From contig NZ_JACGLT010000014.1 in the NCBI RefSeq assembly GCF_014062315.1, positions 22,020 to 86,019 of the forward strand: DNA of 64,000 nucleotides, read 5' to 3'. The DNA is from Gelidibacter maritimus. Lineage in GTDB: Bacteria; Bacteroidota; Bacteroidia; Flavobacteriales; Flavobacteriaceae. Made by a program: the position numbers and the translations under genes. Shown piece by piece: positions 61,675 through 64,000 of this stretch. Each line of letters begins with the position of its first letter. Within the stretch, counting starts at the first letter, position 1. The notes under the pieces were generated by a model, which was not told where the DNA came from, searched no databases, and worked only from the letters and a program-made list of their open reading frames with translations.

Positions 61675-62620
61675 ATTTCACCCATTCTTCGGTGCGGTAA
61701 TGTTCATCATCGCCTTCTAAAATCTGCAGATAACTTCGATAGCGAGAGAAGGAGATTTCGTCTTTGTCCAATGCTTCTTTTACAGCGCATTGTGGCTCCT
61801 CTATATGTAAACAATTATTAAATCTGCACTTATGCTTTAAGGCGAAAAACTCTGGAAAATAATCGCCAACTTCTTCCCGATCCATATCTACTACACCAAA
61901 ACCTTTGATTCCAGGCGTGTCGATAATTCTTGCGCCAAAGCTCAAATCAAACATCTCAGCAAACGTTGTGGTATGCTGTCCCTGCATGTGCTGCATGGAG
62001 ATTTCTTTTGTTTTCAGATTTAGACCTGGTTCAATGGCATTGACCAAGGTTGACTTCCCAACGCCAGAATGCCCAGCAAACATGCTCGTCTTATCTTTCA
62101 TTAAAGCTTTTAAATGTTCAATATTCGTTCCATCTGCCGCAGAAACTTCAAGACATTCATACCCTATTTTTCGGTAAATGGAAGCCAGATATTTAACTTC
62201 CATCACATGCTCTTCATCATAAGCATCCATTTTGTTGAACACTAAAACTGTTTTAATCCGATAAGCTTGTGTTGTCACCAAAAACCGGTCTATAAAACTG
62301 GTCAATGTAGGAGGGTTATTTATGGTGATGAGCAAAAATACCTGATCAATATTGGCCGCAATAATATGGGTTTGCCTAGAGAGATTAACCGACTTGCGGA
62401 CGATATAATTCTCCCGATCATGAATGGTATGAATAATTCCTGTAGTGACATTATCCAAAACCTCGATATCAAAATCGACCACATCCCCCACCGCAATTGG
62501 GTTGGTGCTTTTAAGGCCCTTGATTCTGAACTTTCCTTTTATACGGCAATTATAAATCGCACCGAGCTCTGTTTTTACGGTGTACCAACTTCCTGTAGAC
62601 TTGTAAACGGTTCCTGTCAT
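61673..62620 (-). CDS. rsgA: Small ribosomal subunit biogenesis GTPase RsgA
   Basis: RsgA is a circularly permuted GTPase that checks late 30S assembly. An N-terminal OB-fold (about 1-75, GTVYKSTGSWYTVKTELGA) precedes the G domain in the permuted order: G4 FNKMDAYD, then G1 AGHSGVGKSTLVN, then G3 DTPGIKGFG. The C-terminal zinc motif is CRFNNCLHIEEPQC. At 315 residues it is of normal length. It is divergent from the secreted protein gene at 62707. Confidence 0.96.
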   Translation of the reverse strand: MTGTVYKSTGSWYTVKTELGAIYNCRIKGKFRIKGLKSTNPIAVGDVVDFDIEVLDNVTTGIIHTIHDRENYIVRKSVNLSRQTHIIAANIDQVFLLITINNPPTLTSFIDRFLVTTQAYRIKTVLVFNKMDAYDEEHVMEVKYLASIYRKIGYECLEVSAADGTNIEHLKALMKDKTSMFAGHSGVGKSTLVNAIEPGLNLKTKEISMQHMQGQHTTTFAEMFDLSFGARIIDTPGIKGFGVVDMDREEVGDYFPEFFALKHKCRFNNCLHIEEPQCAVKEALDKDEISFSRYRSYLQILEGDDEHYRTEEWVK

Positions 62621-62706
62621 GCATCAATTTTAGTAAGCAAAATAACAATTTTTTAATTAAAGAAAAATGTATATTAGCTACTTAATTTTTAACCAACCTA
62701 CTTATT

Positions 62707-63354
62707 ATGAAAAATTTACTCATTCCAATTTTATTATTCGCATTTCTCATTAATGTCAATGCCCAGACTAATCTCTATGAAAATCCCGAGTTTGACAAAA
62801 TTTCTAAATCTCATCGAATTATAGCTATAGTTCCATTTAAAACTAAGGTCAAATTAAGACCTAAGCAAATGAAAGATATGACGAGTGAACAATTAAACCG
62901 TCTGGAAAAAGCTGAAGGTGAAGGTATTCAAACTGCCTTATATTCTTGGTTCTTGAAACGGAAAAAAAGAGGTGACATGCAGACCGTAGACATTCAAGAC
63001 GTCCGAACTACTACTGCAATATTAAATAAAAAAGACATCAATTATGACAACTTATTGGACTATACGCCACAAGAACTTGCTCAAATTCTTGGGGTTGACT
63101 CCGTTATTTCTGGCGATTTTGAAACTAACAAACCTATGTCAGAGGGCGCGTCGCTCGCACTAGGTCTACTCGTGGGCTTTGGTGGCGCCACAAACAGTGC
63201 TCTAATAAATATGAGTGTTCATAATGCTGAAAACGGTACATTATTATGGAATTATAACAAAAAAGTAAAAGGAGGCTTGGGAAGTAGCTCAGAGGATTTA
63301 ATAAATGTTCTTATGAGAAAAGCTTCGCGAAGATTGAGTTATACCAAAAGTTAA
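62707..63354 (+). CDS. Secreted protein of unknown function
   Basis: The 215-residue protein has a signal peptide (cut about residue 20, INVNAQ). The region SHRIIAIVPFKTKVKLRPKQ and LGVDSVISGDFETNKPM, ending with LINMSVHNAENGTLLWNYNKKVKGG, recalls the curli-CsgG-like or DUF799/GNA1162 class of periplasmic alpha/beta proteins that assemble lipoprotein pores. The match is only by pattern and is not certain. It lacks a lipobox Cys. It is monocistronic, with a terminator after it. Confidence 0.72.
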   Translation: MKNLLIPILLFAFLINVNAQTNLYENPEFDKISKSHRIIAIVPFKTKVKLRPKQMKDMTSEQLNRLEKAEGEGIQTALYSWFLKRKKRGDMQTVDIQDVRTTTAILNKKDINYDNLLDYTPQELAQILGVDSVISGDFETNKPMSEGASLALGLLVGFGGATNSALINMSVHNAENGTLLWNYNKKVKGGLGSSSEDLINVLMRKASRRLSYTKS

Positions 63355-63417
63355 CAATCGAAAGCTTTAGGTTTTACATGTCAACGTGTATCTTAAAATC
63401 CTTCCGAACCATAAATA

Positions 63418-63457
63418 AAAAAGGAGGCTGTCTTATCATTAAAGCGGCCTCCTTTTT
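63418..63457. terminator. Bidirectional terminator between convergent genes
   Basis: AAAAAGGAGGC (63418-63428) and GCCTCCTTTTT (63447-63457), perfect 11-bp stem with an 18-nt loop between the secreted-protein gene and the DAHP synthase-chorismate mutase gene. Confidence 0.8.
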
Positions 63458-63473
63458 AATTATGAATTATTAA

Positions 63474-64000
63474 TTAAGAATTAATAATCTTTTCCTGATG
63501 GTTAATAGATTCCTGGTGAATAGCCTTGAACATTTTAAGAATAAATTCTTCGCTCAATCCATTCTGCTCACCTTCCAAGACCATATTGCCCAAAATTTCA
63601 TTCCAGCGTTTGCTCTGTAGCACCGCAACGTTTTTTTGCTTTTTAAGTGCGCCGATGCCATCAGAAAACTTCATGCGCTTGCCCAACATTTCAATAAGCT
63701 GATTATCCACCACATCAATCTGCGCTCTCAAATTACTCAATTCGGTATTGAATTCTTTTTCTGGATCAGATTCTTTTCTGATTCGCAAATCTCTCATGAT
63801 TTGAATCAATGTTTCTGGTGTTACTTGTTGCGCTGCATCACTCCAAGCAGCATCTGGACTTGTATGAGTTTCAATCATAAGACCGTCAAAATTCAGATCT
63901 AAGGCCGTTTGTGACACATCAAAAATCATATCGCGTTTTCCTGTAATGTGCGATGGATCGTTGATCAACGGTAAATCAGGAAACTTGGTTTGCAATTCAA
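63474..64000 (-). CDS. 3' part of DAHP synthase-chorismate mutase fusion (5' end beyond the window)
   Basis: The frame is open to the right edge, so the gene is cut. The visible part starts in the end of a type I DAHP synthase domain of the KDO8P-like class (FPDLPLINDPSHITGKR, FDGLMIETHTSPDAAWSDAAQQ). It is followed by an AroQ-type chorismate mutase (about the last 95 residues, LRAQIDVVDNQLIEMLGKRM, IHQESINHQ). The fusion links entry into the shikimate pathway to its phenylalanine/tyrosine branch, usually with feedback through the mutase domain. It fits with aroA at 55 kb. Confidence 0.93.
   Translation of the reverse strand, partial: ELQTKFPDLPLINDPSHITGKRDMIFDVSQTALDLNFDGLMIETHTSPDAAWSDAAQQVTPETLIQIMRDLRIRKESDPEKEFNTELSNLRAQIDVVDNQLIEMLGKRMKFSDGIGALKKQKNVAVLQSKRWNEILGNMVLEGEQNGLSEEFILKMFKAIHQESINHQEKIINS

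Overview
The window is chromosomal DNA of a member of the Flavobacteriaceae (Bacteroidota), probably marine, of low to moderate GC content. The evidence is a gldB-gldC gliding-motility pair divergent from nadE, several promoter cores of the Bacteroidota type TAnnTTTG, TTG start codons, many lipoprotein and Sus-era family proteins (VCBS/ASPIC, DUF3857, DUF4136, DUF4230, DUF5522), a fused alpha/beta 2-oxoacid dehydrogenase E1, and a DAHP synthase-chorismate mutase fusion. The closest genus cannot be fixed by eye.

Layout. 0-22 kb is housekeeping and envelope genes: lipB with a membrane protein, a 52-residue Pmp3/YqaE peptide, lysS with an EEP-family membrane protein, a large zinc metalloprotease lipoprotein, an alpha/beta hydrolase, a Spy-like secreted protein, a four-gene operon ending in hemL, DUF5522-hutU-DUF4136, a SulP transporter, and a vanadium haloperoxidase-like lipoprotein paired with a 1092-residue VCBS/ASPIC lipoprotein.

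22.7-42.2 kb is a phenylacetate (paa) catabolic island, all on the minus strand: a TetR regulator, then paaE-A-B-C-D (ring 1,2-epoxidase), paaG, paaH, paaI, paaJ, paaZ, a second crotonase, paaY, and finally E2 and fused E1 of a 2-oxoacid dehydrogenase. No phenylacetate-CoA ligase (paaK) is present in the window. The dehydrogenase could therefore feed the pathway by making phenylacetyl-CoA from phenylpyruvate (inference). The island is interrupted by two four-helix-bundle (23S IVS-type) genes, a MazEF-type toxin-antitoxin pair and a zinc metalloprotease. Almost every gap carries a short palindromic repeat of one of several families. At least two repeats lie in frame inside coding sequences and others supply gene ends. 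A perfect TetR-type operator overlaps the predicted paaE promoter.

42.2-51.4 kb holds a rhodanese, DUF4230, gldC/gldB, nadE, a response regulator with a Glu at the phosphoacceptor site, a DnaG primase lacking all four zinc ligands, a YefM antitoxin next to a dead YoeB toxin relic, and an ECF sigma / membrane anti-sigma-like / beta-barrel operon. 51.4-64 kb holds a polyprenyl diphosphate synthase, rlmN, queA, aroA, a MazG-like pyrophosphohydrolase, two tandem DUF3857/transglutaminase-like proteins (one with its catalytic Cys lost), dtd, rsgA, a secreted protein of unknown role, and the 3' part of the DAHP synthase-chorismate mutase gene, cut by the window edge. No rRNA, tRNA, CRISPR array, prophage or IS transposase was seen.
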